A stretch of DNA of 19,593 nt from Thalassospiraceae bacterium (GTDB taxonomy: Bacteria > Pseudomonadota > Alphaproteobacteria > Rhodospirillales > Magnetovibrionaceae): the NCBI GenBank assembly GCA_030638205.1, contig DAOWFB010000046.1:1-19593 (forward strand). The letters run 5' to 3'. The notes below the pieces were generated by a model that saw nothing but the letters and a program-made list of their open reading frames with translations, did no database searches and had not been told where the DNA came from. Below are positions 1-6,078 of the stretch, piece after piece. Each line of letters opens with the position of its first letter. The first letter of the stretch is position 1. Made by a program: the position numbers and the translations under genes.

Positions 1-538
1 GCAATATCAGGCCTGCAAAGAACCCCCCGGATGCTTTTTCCGCATCGCGTACTGATAAATGTTTCTTTTCACTTTTAAAAAGCGGGGCAACGGATGATGC
101 CGCAATAATTTGCCACTCCGGGTTGGCGACGCTTAAATCATAAATTTGCTGTTCCCATCCCTGAACGGCATCAACCGCATCAAGAAATATAAAATACCCA
201 CCCTGAGGGCCGCTGGCCGCTGCCTGAACGGTGGCTTTAACAATGCCTTCGATGGTGCGCTGGGTGTGGCTAGGCAAATCAAATGATATTTTTATTATCC
301 GCCGGGGTGCCACCCCCTTGGAAAGCAGCTTTTGAATGAGCTGCAATAGCAAAACTGATTTTCCTGCGCCCGTGGGCCCGGCCAGCAATATGGGAAGTTC
401 ATTGCCAGACTGTAATAATGCCTCAAGCTCGCCAAGAAATGGGCGTGCGCTCAGCCTGCGGACACGGTCACCTATGGCGCCGGTTTTCCACCACGGATTA
501 TCGCAAATAGAGCTTTGAGTTTGGTCGAATTCAAGCAA
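1..538 (-). CDS. AAA_14-type P-loop ATPase (partial, C-terminus off the left edge)
   Basis: The minus strand reads open from 538 to the window edge (about 179 codons). It begins with a probable TTG codon at 536-538, just after an in-frame stop, with an AGGGGA ribosome-binding site about 10 bases upstream; there is no ATG. Visible are an N-terminal NPWW motif, a Walker A GPTGAGKS (about residues 54-61), the segment IIKISFDLPS, and a Walker B-like YFIFLDAVDAVQGWEQ (about 115-130). This order, with GWE after Walker B, is typical of the predicted ATPases of Pfam AAA_14 that usually carry a DUF4143 C-terminus. In that family the Walker B usually reads LDEIQ; here the catalytic Glu position is Ala (LDAVD). 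The cellular role of these ATPases is mostly unknown. Divergent from the phosphatase at 796. Family call fairly confident, function open. Confidence 0.72.
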   Translation of the reverse strand, partial: MLEFDQTQSSICDNPWWKTGAIGDRVRRLSARPFLGELEALLQSGNELPILLAGPTGAGKSVLLLQLIQKLLSKGVAPRRIIKISFDLPSHTQRTIEGIVKATVQAAASGPQGGYFIFLDAVDAVQGWEQQIYDLSVANPEWQIIAASSVAPLFKSEKKHLSVRDAEKASGGFFAGLIL

Positions 539-651
539 CTTTGATTATTCCCCTATTATTACGCCCCCGACCTAAAAAGCTCGACTAAAACAACCATCGA
601 AGTAAGCGCAGCAAATGGCCATTTTTTAAGCTCATGGTGTTGACTTAATCT

Positions 652-679
652 TTGTCACTTATTGGGTTTATGATATATT
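652..679 (+). promoter_or_regulatory. candidate sigma-70-like promoter for the 796-2824 cluster
   Basis: TTGTCA at 652-657 and TATATT at 674-679 are separated by 16 bases and lie about 115 bases upstream of the phosphatase start. The surrounding region is AT-rich and no gene occupies 539-795. A second TTGACT at 640-645 has poor spacing. Read by eye only. Confidence 0.35.
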
Positions 680-795
680 TAGGGTCAAGGCAATCATCTT
701 AATTTTATTATTATTTTACACCTTATCCTATTATTAGCAATAAAATGGCTGTAACCTTGTGTAAACGTGGGGAAATAACCAATGTGGAGGGTTAG

Positions 796-1266
796 TTGAT
801 AAGCGTACTTTTTGTCTGTCTTGGTAACATATGTAGGTCCCCCACCGCCGAGGGCGTGTTTAGATCCATGGTGGAGGCAGAAGGATTATCGAACCGTATA
901 AGTATCGATTCTGCCGGAACTGCCGCCTATCATATAGGCGAACCACCGGACAGGCGTGCCATGACGGAGGCAAAAAACAGGGGCATAGACATAAGCGGGC
1001 TACGGGGACGCCAGGCAAATGCGGGTGATTTCAAACGTTTCGATTATGTGCTGGCCATGGACGAAGAAAATTATTCGAACCTTGTTACCATCTGCCCCAG
1101 TGGCCATGAAGACAAGCTTTCCATGTTTTTAGACTTTGCCCCGGGCCTGGGCATACAAAACGTGCCCGACCCTTATTATGAAGGGGGATTTGGTTCTGTT
1201 TATGAAATGATTGAAAAAGCGGCTGCGGGTCTGTTAAGTGATATTAAATCCAAGCATCTGAGCTAA
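796..1266 (+). CDS. low-molecular-weight protein-tyrosine-phosphatase family protein
   Basis: A 156-residue cytoplasmic protein of the LMW-PTP fold. The phosphate-binding loop CLGNICRS starts at residue 8 (nucleophile Cys8, Arg14, Ser15), and the general-acid motif DPYY is at 125-128, followed by EGG. Length and both motifs match the family. The start is TTG at 796, chosen because GGAGG lies at 786-790, five bases upstream, and the P-loop must be near the N-terminus. It is followed after 6 bases by a fructosamine-kinase family gene, so the two are probably cotranscribed. Human LMW-PTP-A acts as a ribulosamine-5-phosphatase, and bacterial kinases of the next gene's family act on ribulosamines. 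A role in dephosphorylating glycated protein residues is therefore at least as likely here as tyrosine dephosphorylation. Family certain, substrate inferred. Confidence 0.93.
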   Translation: MISVLFVCLGNICRSPTAEGVFRSMVEAEGLSNRISIDSAGTAAYHIGEPPDRRAMTEAKNRGIDISGLRGRQANAGDFKRFDYVLAMDEENYSNLVTICPSGHEDKLSMFLDFAPGLGIQNVPDPYYEGGFGSVYEMIEKAAAGLLSDIKSKHLS

Positions 1267-1272
1267 GCCCCC

Positions 1273-2145
1273 ATGAATATGGCCAATGCCAAACAACAAG
1301 CAAAACAAAAAATTGAAAAAATTACCAACCGTGAAGTCAGGGAGTTAAGGCCCCTGTCCGGTGGTTGCGTCGGTGATGTTTACCGCGTTCACATGGAAAA
1401 TGGAGCCGATCTGGTTGTAAAGCTGGGCCAGATGGGAAGCGGGCTTGAGCTTGAAGGTTATTGCCTTAACCACCTTTCCACCCACGGCGATCTTCCGGTG
1501 CCGGATGTTTTATTTGCCAGCGATGAAATATTACTAATGACCTATCTAGAAAGTGGCGAAAGCATAGGCCATGGTGCGGCAGCCCACGCCGGCGAATTGG
1601 TGGCGCATATGCATTTAGTTAGCGCCCAAGGCGGATTTGGCTTTGAAAAGGACACAACCATTGGCGGGCTGCACCAGCCCAACCCATGGAATAAAAACTG
1701 GGTAGATTTTTTTAAAGATCATCGCCTACTTTATATGGGGGGTGTGGCAATGGAGGCGGGCAACCTGCCCGGTGCCATATTCAGCCGATTGGAAAAATTC
1801 ACAGGTGATTTAGACCGCTGGATTGAAACTCCAGAAAAATCATCATTAATCCACGGCGATATGTGGACCGGCAACGTGCTGGCGGCAAACGGGCGCATTT
1901 CAGGCTTTGTTGACCCGGCTGCGTATTACGCAGACGCAGAAATTGAGCTAGCCTTTACCCAAATGTTTGGAACATTTAACCAGATATTTTTTGATTCTTA
2001 TAAAAATATTCGCCCAATTAAACCGGGGTTCTTTGAAGAACGCCTTTCCATTTATAACCTTTATCCGTTACTGGTTCATGTCAGGCTTTTCGGTGGCGGA
2101 TATGTTAATTCGGTCGATGGAACATTAAGAAAATTTGGATATTAA
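1273..2145 (+). CDS. fructosamine/ribulosamine-3-kinase family protein (probable deglycase kinase)
   Basis: A 290-residue soluble kinase of the fructosamine-kinase (FN3K) family, related to aminoglycoside phosphotransferases. It has LSGGCVGDVYRV (28-39) as nucleotide loop, VVK with Lys50, FGFEKDTTIG (122-131) and NPWNKNWVDFF (137-147), both family hallmarks. The catalytic loop HGDMWTGN (194-201, Asp196) is followed by DPAAYY (214-219) and a C-terminal LFGGGY. The enzymes phosphorylate the sugar moiety of ketoamines on glycated protein lysines; the phosphorylated adduct then breaks down spontaneously and frees the lysine. Many bacterial members prefer ribulosamine or erythrulosamine. It begins six bases after the phosphatase; a second ATG at 1279 is possible. 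The LMW-PTP neighbour supports a repair function for ribulosamine 5-phosphate adducts. Exact sugar specificity cannot be read from sequence. Confidence 0.9.
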   Translation: MNMANAKQQAKQKIEKITNREVRELRPLSGGCVGDVYRVHMENGADLVVKLGQMGSGLELEGYCLNHLSTHGDLPVPDVLFASDEILLMTYLESGESIGHGAAAHAGELVAHMHLVSAQGGFGFEKDTTIGGLHQPNPWNKNWVDFFKDHRLLYMGGVAMEAGNLPGAIFSRLEKFTGDLDRWIETPEKSSLIHGDMWTGNVLAANGRISGFVDPAAYYADAEIELAFTQMFGTFNQIFFDSYKNIRPIKPGFFEERLSIYNLYPLLVHVRLFGGGYVNSVDGTLRKFGY

Positions 2146-2149
2146 TCTA

Positions 2150-2824
2150 ATGATTAGTGCTGGTGGATTAATTATTTTTGATTGTGACGGCGTGTTGGTT
2201 GATAGCGAGCCCATAGCGGCCAGAGTTTTGGGCGAATATATTTCAGCAAACGGGCGCATTACCACTACAGACGAATGTCTTGATACGTTTACCGGGCTAT
2301 CACTTAATAGTGTAGAAAAAATTGTTATAAGCAAATGGGGTATATCGTTGCCGGATAAATTTGTTGATGAATTAAGGATATTGGATAGGGCCGCATTTGA
2401 AAAAGAATTAAGGCCCCTTCCTGATGTATCCAATGCCATTAACACAGTTAAAGCCGCCGGAATTAAAATATGCGTTGCATCTTCGGGCAGTTTGGAAAAA
2501 ATAACCCATTCGCTTTCCATAACCGGGTTATTAGATTTGTTTGATGATAATATTTTTAGCGCAAGCATGGTCGCCAATGGCAAGCCAGCGCCCGACCTAT
2601 TTTTATACGCCGCAGGCCAAATGAACGTAACGGCAAATAACACATTAGTAATAGAAGACAGCCCAGCCGGAATTACGGCTGCAAAAAATGCGGCCATGGG
2701 TGTACTGGGGTTTACCGGTGGTGGCCATGCCGAAACAGCCAAGTTCAAAATCCGAATAGAGCAAGCCCAGCCAGATAAATGTTTTTCCCACATGGGCGAA
2801 CTGGCAAAACTGCTCGGACTTTAA
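2150..2824 (+). CDS. HAD-superfamily (subfamily IA) sugar-phosphatase-like hydrolase
   Basis: A 224-residue Rossmannoid phosphatase with all HAD motifs: motif I FDCDGVLVDSE (Asp11 nucleophile, Asp13), motif II VASSGS (Ser111/112), motif III Lys in NGKPAPDLF (Lys145) and motif IV VIEDSPAG (Glu169-Asp170). A helical cap lies between motifs I and II. The pattern resembles the CbbY/beta-phosphoglucomutase/YieH group, whose members hydrolyse small sugar phosphates. The ATG at 2150 follows the kinase stop by four bases. A TTG at 2135 in the same frame would add five residues and overlap the kinase gene, and is a real alternative because neither start has a strong ribosome-binding site. Position at the end of the kinase cluster suggests a related sugar-phosphate substrate, which is inference. 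Confidence 0.88.
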   Translation: MISAGGLIIFDCDGVLVDSEPIAARVLGEYISANGRITTTDECLDTFTGLSLNSVEKIVISKWGISLPDKFVDELRILDRAAFEKELRPLPDVSNAINTVKAAGIKICVASSGSLEKITHSLSITGLLDLFDDNIFSASMVANGKPAPDLFLYAAGQMNVTANNTLVIEDSPAGITAAKNAAMGVLGFTGGGHAETAKFKIRIEQAQPDKCFSHMGELAKLLGL

Positions 2825-2825
2825 A

Positions 2826-2846
2826 GGCTTTAAGAACTTTAAAGCC
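2826..2846 (+). terminator. weak hairpin after the HAD gene
   Basis: GGCTTTAA (2826-2833) pairs with TTAAAGCC (2839-2846) across a 5-base loop, directly after the HAD stop codon. No T-run follows, only GTCTATC and a C9 tract. It may slow polymerase or mark the 3' end but is not a canonical intrinsic terminator. Confidence 0.35.
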
Positions 2847-2968
2847 GTCTATCCCCCCCCCTAAAAAAACTTGCATATCTGCCATTCCAAAAATGCATGG
2901 ATTAAATATCGCTCTTGGACGTTGTCCTAGTATAAGCGAGCTAAAGTGTTGAAAAACAATGAGTTACC

Positions 2969-2984
2969 TGTGACGAACGTCACA
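2969..2984. promoter_or_regulatory. CRP-type binding site, perfect TGTGA-N6-TCACA palindrome
   Basis: TGTGACGAACGTCACA has seven-base arms, TGTGACG and CGTCACA, around AA. It matches the CRP-family consensus TGTGA-N6-TCACA at every defined position. It is centred about 210 bases upstream of the exported-protein start at 3187 and 150 bases after the HAD gene, so it most plausibly controls the small exported protein. Binding by a CRP/FNR-superfamily regulator is inferred from the motif only. Confidence 0.55.
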
Positions 2985-3186
2985 CCACTAAACGCTAAAT
3001 GAGCATACAACACCGTTCGCAATGATTACTGACTAAGGAATTTAATTACTAACTGAACGTTAAATGAATACACCCTTCAGGGTTGGTTCAAGCCGAACTT
3101 TATATATTCAGTGCAACAAATGAAAACATGCACCTGGATATAAAGAATTTTAGAGACAAACACTAATTCGTAATCCAGATAACAAC

Positions 3187-3435
3187 ATGAAAGATAAAAA
3201 AATGAAAAAAGTATTTACCATAGCAGCAATTGCCGCAGTTTCAATAATGACCGTTTCCGGCGCTGCAAACGCAGCCAGCACCACATCAAATGACGACCTT
3301 AAAAACATGTTTGAAAAAATCTACACAGATCAGTCAGTCAACAAACACGTTGTGTTGACCAAAATCGACACCAGTACTGCTGCGAACCGTTTTGCAGCTA
3401 GAATGCACATGCAGCTAAAATGCGCAGCATGCTGA
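3187..3435 (+). CDS. small exported protein, unknown function, reading frame interrupted
   Basis: An 82-codon frame starting MKDKKMKKVF with a clear Sec signal peptide: a lysine-rich N-terminus, a hydrophobic core at about 10-25, and a likely cleavage site ANA|A after residue 29. The mature part is short, polar and helical-looking, with NMFEKIYTDQS at 40-50. No known family is recognised. The frame ends ...HMQLKCAAC, but a related sequence continues in the -1 frame (3420-3533) and ends at TAA 3531-3533. The missing frame equals one base lost from the AAAA at 3417-3420. The intact protein would then be about 120 residues with two repeats of the same motif. ATG 3202 is an alternative start. The expressed form could be truncated, frameshifted, or the break could be a sequencing error. 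Confidence 0.6.
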   Translation: MKDKKMKKVFTIAAIAAVSIMTVSGAANAASTTSNDDLKNMFEKIYTDQSVNKHVVLTKIDTSTAANRFAARMHMQLKCAAC

Positions 3436-3464
3436 ACAAAATCCGCGCAAATCAGTCTGCGACC
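3304..3464 (+). repeat. two diverged copies of a 39-base coding segment, 122 bases apart
   Basis: 3304-3342 and 3426-3464 align without gaps with 26 of 39 identical bases by hand count, sharing CATG, AAAATC and ATCAGTC blocks. The encoded peptides share the pattern MxxKIxxxQS. An offset of 122 is one short of 123, the multiple of three needed to keep both copies in one frame, which locates the lost base between the copies. Confidence 0.6.
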
Positions 3465-3533
3465 CGCATCGCTCTGATGGAGCAAATCCAGAAAGACCAA
3501 GTAAGTCGTTCTGAGCTTAGCTCGCGTTACTAA
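3420..3533 (+). CDS. C-terminal half of the small exported protein in the -1 frame
   Basis: A 37-codon frame from ATG 3420 to TAA 3531-3533 overlaps the end of the preceding frame by 16 bases. Its peptide begins MRSMLNKIRANQS and ends SELSSRY. It aligns gap-free with residues 38-60 of the upstream frame: Met, Lys, Ile, Gln, Ser and Ile coincide, with Lys/Arg and Leu/Met substitutions elsewhere. It has no ribosome-binding site of its own and no signal peptide, so it reads best as the second half of one protein. Alternatives are ribosomal slippage at AAAA just before the ATG, or translational coupling as a separate peptide. Confidence 0.45.
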   Translation: MRSMLNKIRANQSATRIALMEQIQKDQVSRSELSSRY

Positions 3534-3597
3534 TTATTACCAACGGGCCTGAGATATATCCCCCTCCTTATCTCATTTTGGTTCGTTAGTAAAAATG

Positions 3598-3633
3598 AAA
3601 CCCGCCTCCTTATTAAAGGGGGCGGGTTTTTTT
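3598..3633 (+). terminator. strong intrinsic terminator, possibly bidirectional
   Basis: AAACCCGCCTCC (3598-3609) pairs with GGGGGCGGGTTT (3618-3629), one G-T wobble, with an 8-base loop and a T-run to 3633. It ends the small exported-protein transcript. Because A-runs flank the left arm, it can also serve the minus-strand aldo/keto reductase gene, whose stop codon (3632-3634) touches it. Confidence 0.85.
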
Positions 3634-4669
3634 ATGGTGCCGGATTGGGAATAGCGTTTTGAATTTCGTCTATTGCCGCCATTACTTCGTCAGAAAGCTT
3701 TAAATCAAGCGCATCAATATTACTGGCAAGCTGTTCCAACGTCGTTGCGCCGATTATATTGCTGGTGACAAACGGTTGGGCATTTACAAATGCCAATGCC
3801 ATTTGTGCCGGATCAAGGCCGTTATCTTTTGCCAACTGTACGTAACGCTCGGTTGCTTCTACGCCTTTGGGCTTAGCGTACCTGCGGTAGCTTTCAAATA
3901 ATGTCATGCGCGCGCCAGCCGGTTTTGCCCCATTTAAATATTTACCACTTAACGCGCCAAAGCCCAGCGGCGAATAGGCCAACAAGCCACAATCTTCGCG
4001 CATGGATATTTCTGCGATTCCAATTTCATAAATACGGTTAAGCAGGTTATATGGGTTTTGCACCCCGGCAATTCTGGGCAGGCCGGTGCGTTCGGCAATT
4101 TCTAAAAATTTCATTACCCCCCACGGGGTTTCGTTGGATACGCCAACGGCCCTGATTTTTCCGGCCTTTACCATATCGCCCAGCACGCCCAAGGTTTCTT
4201 CTAATGGGGCCCAATCAGTGTCATCTGGTTTGTGTGCATAACCAAGGTGGCCAAAATAATTTGTTTTTCTGACCGGCCAGTGCAGATAATAAAGGTCTAG
4301 ATAGTCGGTCTTTAGCCGTTTGAGGCTAGCGTCCAATGCCAGCTCCAGATTTTTACGGTCGAACTTCATCTTGCCGTCACGCATATAGCCAAGCCCCGGC
4401 CCAGCGGCTTTTGACGCCAGAACAATTTTATCGCGCGTGCCCCGTTCGCCCAGCCAATTGCCAATTATGGTTTCGGTTGCGCCATAGGTCTCGGCCCGGG
4501 GCGGAATGGAATAAAGCTCAGCCGTGTCAAAAAAATTGATGCCGCGATCTAGGGCCATATCCATTTGCGCGAATGCTTGACTTTGAGTGTTTTGTTCACC
4601 CCAAGTCATTGTGCCAAGGCATACCTTGCTTACGTCAATTCCTGTGCGGCCAAGTTTTGCAAAATCCAT
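3632..4669 (-). CDS. tas: aldo/keto reductase, Tas-like
   Basis: A 345-residue cytoplasmic NAD(P)H-dependent oxidoreductase with a (beta/alpha)8 barrel. The catalytic tetrad is visible as Asp48 (NFFDTAELY), Tyr53, Lys87 (LASKAAGPG) and His130 (LYYLHWP). Motifs such as GTMTWGEQN (19-27), GVSNET, NPYNLLNR, SPLGFGALSGKYLNGA and a C-terminal NPAP closely follow Escherichia coli Tas. Physiological substrate is unknown; members reduce small aldehydes and ketones. It starts at ATG 4669, 19 bases after the tesA stop, so the two are probably transcribed together. The stop codon overlaps the T-run of the terminator at 3598-3633. Confidence 0.92.
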   Translation of the reverse strand: MDFAKLGRTGIDVSKVCLGTMTWGEQNTQSQAFAQMDMALDRGINFFDTAELYSIPPRAETYGATETIIGNWLGERGTRDKIVLASKAAGPGLGYMRDGKMKFDRKNLELALDASLKRLKTDYLDLYYLHWPVRKTNYFGHLGYAHKPDDTDWAPLEETLGVLGDMVKAGKIRAVGVSNETPWGVMKFLEIAERTGLPRIAGVQNPYNLLNRIYEIGIAEISMREDCGLLAYSPLGFGALSGKYLNGAKPAGARMTLFESYRRYAKPKGVEATERYVQLAKDNGLDPAQMALAFVNAQPFVTSNIIGATTLEQLASNIDALDLKLSDEVMAAIDEIQNAIPNPAP

Positions 4670-4688
4670 TTTTATTATCTTTCTTTGT

Positions 4689-5357
4689 TTATTTTATTTG
4701 TTCTATCAACTGGCGAACGCTTGGCAGCATTGCGCCCACAATTATATCAACCCCTTGGGCGTTGGGATGGATGCCATCTTTTTGGTTAAGTTCAGGCACC
4801 GCTGCCACCCCTTCAAGATAAAACGGGTAATAAACCGTGCCGTGTATGGCTGCCATTTCAGGATATATTGAATTAAATTCAGCCCCATAATCTCGCCCCA
4901 AATTGGGCGGGGCCTGCATTCCGGTCAACAAAACCGGGATGTTTGCTCCTTTTAACATGCCAATGATGGCATCAATGTTATCCCTAGTTGAAGCCGGATC
5001 AAGCCCACGCAGACCGTCATTTGCACCAATTTCAATAATTACTGCATCGGGCCTAGGGTTTAATAACCAGCCAATGCGGGCCAAGCCACCGGCAGACGTA
5101 TCGCCCGATACACCACCATTGACCACGGCCACATCCATGCCTATTTCATTTAAGCGTACCTGCAGTTTAGCCGGAAATGACAACCCCTTGTCCAATCCAT
5201 ATCCTGCTGTCAGGCTGTCACCCAAGACAAGAATGGTAATTTTTTCTTTTGTTATGTTTTTAGCACTAGCCATTGAGACCATAGTGGCCATAGAAATGCC
5301 GCAAAATAAAATTATCGCTATATATAGAGTGCGGTAAAAACAGGAATATTTTTTCAT
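4689..5357 (-). CDS. tesA: TesA-type arylesterase/acyl-CoA thioesterase, SGNH hydrolase
   Basis: A 222-residue exported esterase. Residues 1-32 form a signal peptide (MKK, hydrophobic core 10-28, MASA|K). The SGNH blocks are in order: GDSLTAGYG (46-54, Ser48), GGVSGDT (81-87), GAND (111-114, Asn113) and DGIHPNAQG (194-202, Asp194 and His197). TesA enzymes hydrolyse acyl-CoA, aryl and lysophospholipid esters in the periplasm. The start chosen is ATG 5357, where the signal peptide begins; the frame stays open upstream to 5633 but that part is antisense to the ABC ATPase gene. No good ribosome-binding site precedes the start. Divergent tesA with ybbA-ybbP is the same arrangement as in E. coli. 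The start codon overlaps that of the ATPase on the opposite strand. Confidence 0.93.
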   Translation of the reverse strand: MKKYSCFYRTLYIAIILFCGISMATMVSMASAKNITKEKITILVLGDSLTAGYGLDKGLSFPAKLQVRLNEIGMDVAVVNGGVSGDTSAGGLARIGWLLNPRPDAVIIEIGANDGLRGLDPASTRDNIDAIIGMLKGANIPVLLTGMQAPPNLGRDYGAEFNSIYPEMAAIHGTVYYPFYLEGVAAVPELNQKDGIHPNAQGVDIIVGAMLPSVRQLIEQIK

Positions 5358-6078
5358 GGAACAAAGTTTATCAAATAACGCTGCAAATACCATGACCAAT
5401 AATAATGCGGTTAATCTGGAAGATGTACACCTTAGTTTGAAAAGCGATGCGGGCGTTGTAAACATCTTGCGTGGCATTAATCTTGATATCAAACGTGGTG
5501 AAACGGTTGGGTTGGTTGGGCCATCTGGTTCAGGCAAAACATCAATGTTAATGATTATTGCGGGCCTTGAAAAACCAACTATGGGTAATGTTTCCATAGC
5601 CGGAACAAACATAACAACCATGGGCGAAGACAAGCTGGCATTATTTAGGCGCGAACATACAGGAATTGTATTTCAGAACTTTCATCTTGTTCCAACCATG
5701 AGCGCACTTGAAAATGTTGCCTTGCCGCTTGAATTTGCTGGTATCTCCGATGCGTTTGACCGTGCCAACGCCCAATTAAAAACTGTTGGCCTTGACCATC
5801 GCGGCGCACATTACCCGGGGCAGCTTTCCGGTGGTGAACAACAGCGGGTTGCATTGGCACGCGCATTTGTAACCGAGCCAACATTATTGTTGGCGGATGA
5901 ACCAACCGGCAACCTTGACGGCAAAACCGGAGAATATGTAATGGAAGTATTGTTTGATTTACATAGCCGGGTTGGTACCACACTTTTGCTTATTACCCAC
6001 GCACCACAATTAGCTGAAAAGTGTGGACGCACTCTTACAATGTCAGACGGGCTTATTACAAACGATGAGCACACATAA
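5356..6078 (+). CDS. ybbA: ABC transporter ATP-binding protein, YbbA/LolD-like
   Basis: A 240-residue ATPase of the MacB/LolD/FtsE group. Walker A GPSGSGKT at 55-62, Q-loop Gln107 (IVFQNFH), signature LSGGEQQR at 157-164, Walker B LLLADEPTGNLD at 177-188 and H-loop His215. It powers a complex with the FtsX-type permease encoded next, probably acting on lipids, lipoproteins or toxic hydrophobic compounds at the inner membrane; the substrate of YbbA-YbbP systems is not settled. ATG 5356 has AGGAA at 5342-5346 upstream; ATG 5392 (MTNNNAVNLED) is an alternative that would separate it from tesA but lacks a ribosome-binding site. Its end overlaps the permease start by 14 bases, indicating translational coupling. 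Confidence 0.94.
   Translation: MEQSLSNNAANTMTNNNAVNLEDVHLSLKSDAGVVNILRGINLDIKRGETVGLVGPSGSGKTSMLMIIAGLEKPTMGNVSIAGTNITTMGEDKLALFRREHTGIVFQNFHLVPTMSALENVALPLEFAGISDAFDRANAQLKTVGLDHRGAHYPGQLSGGEQQRVALARAFVTEPTLLLADEPTGNLDGKTGEYVMEVLFDLHSRVGTTLLLITHAPQLAEKCGRTLTMSDGLITNDEHT

Larger units (their letters stand above)
2825..3186. other. intergenic regulatory region upstream of the small exported protein
   Basis: This stretch holds no convincing gene. It contains a short hairpin right after the HAD gene (2826-2846), a run of nine C at 2853-2861 and a CRP-type palindrome at 2969-2984. Two loosely related segments begin AACGCTAAATGA (about 2992) and AACGTTAAATGA (about 3056). A TATATA stretch lies near 3110. 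A long 5' leader for the gene at 3187 is likely. Confidence 0.55.

Noticed and set aside
2125..2793. 222-codon minus-strand frame opposite the HAD gene
   Set aside because: The plus strand carries every HAD motif in order; the minus frame shows no family signature.
5358..5633. N-terminal extension of tesA to 5633
   Set aside because: It is antisense to the ABC ATPase and would bury the clear signal peptide, which starts at 5357.
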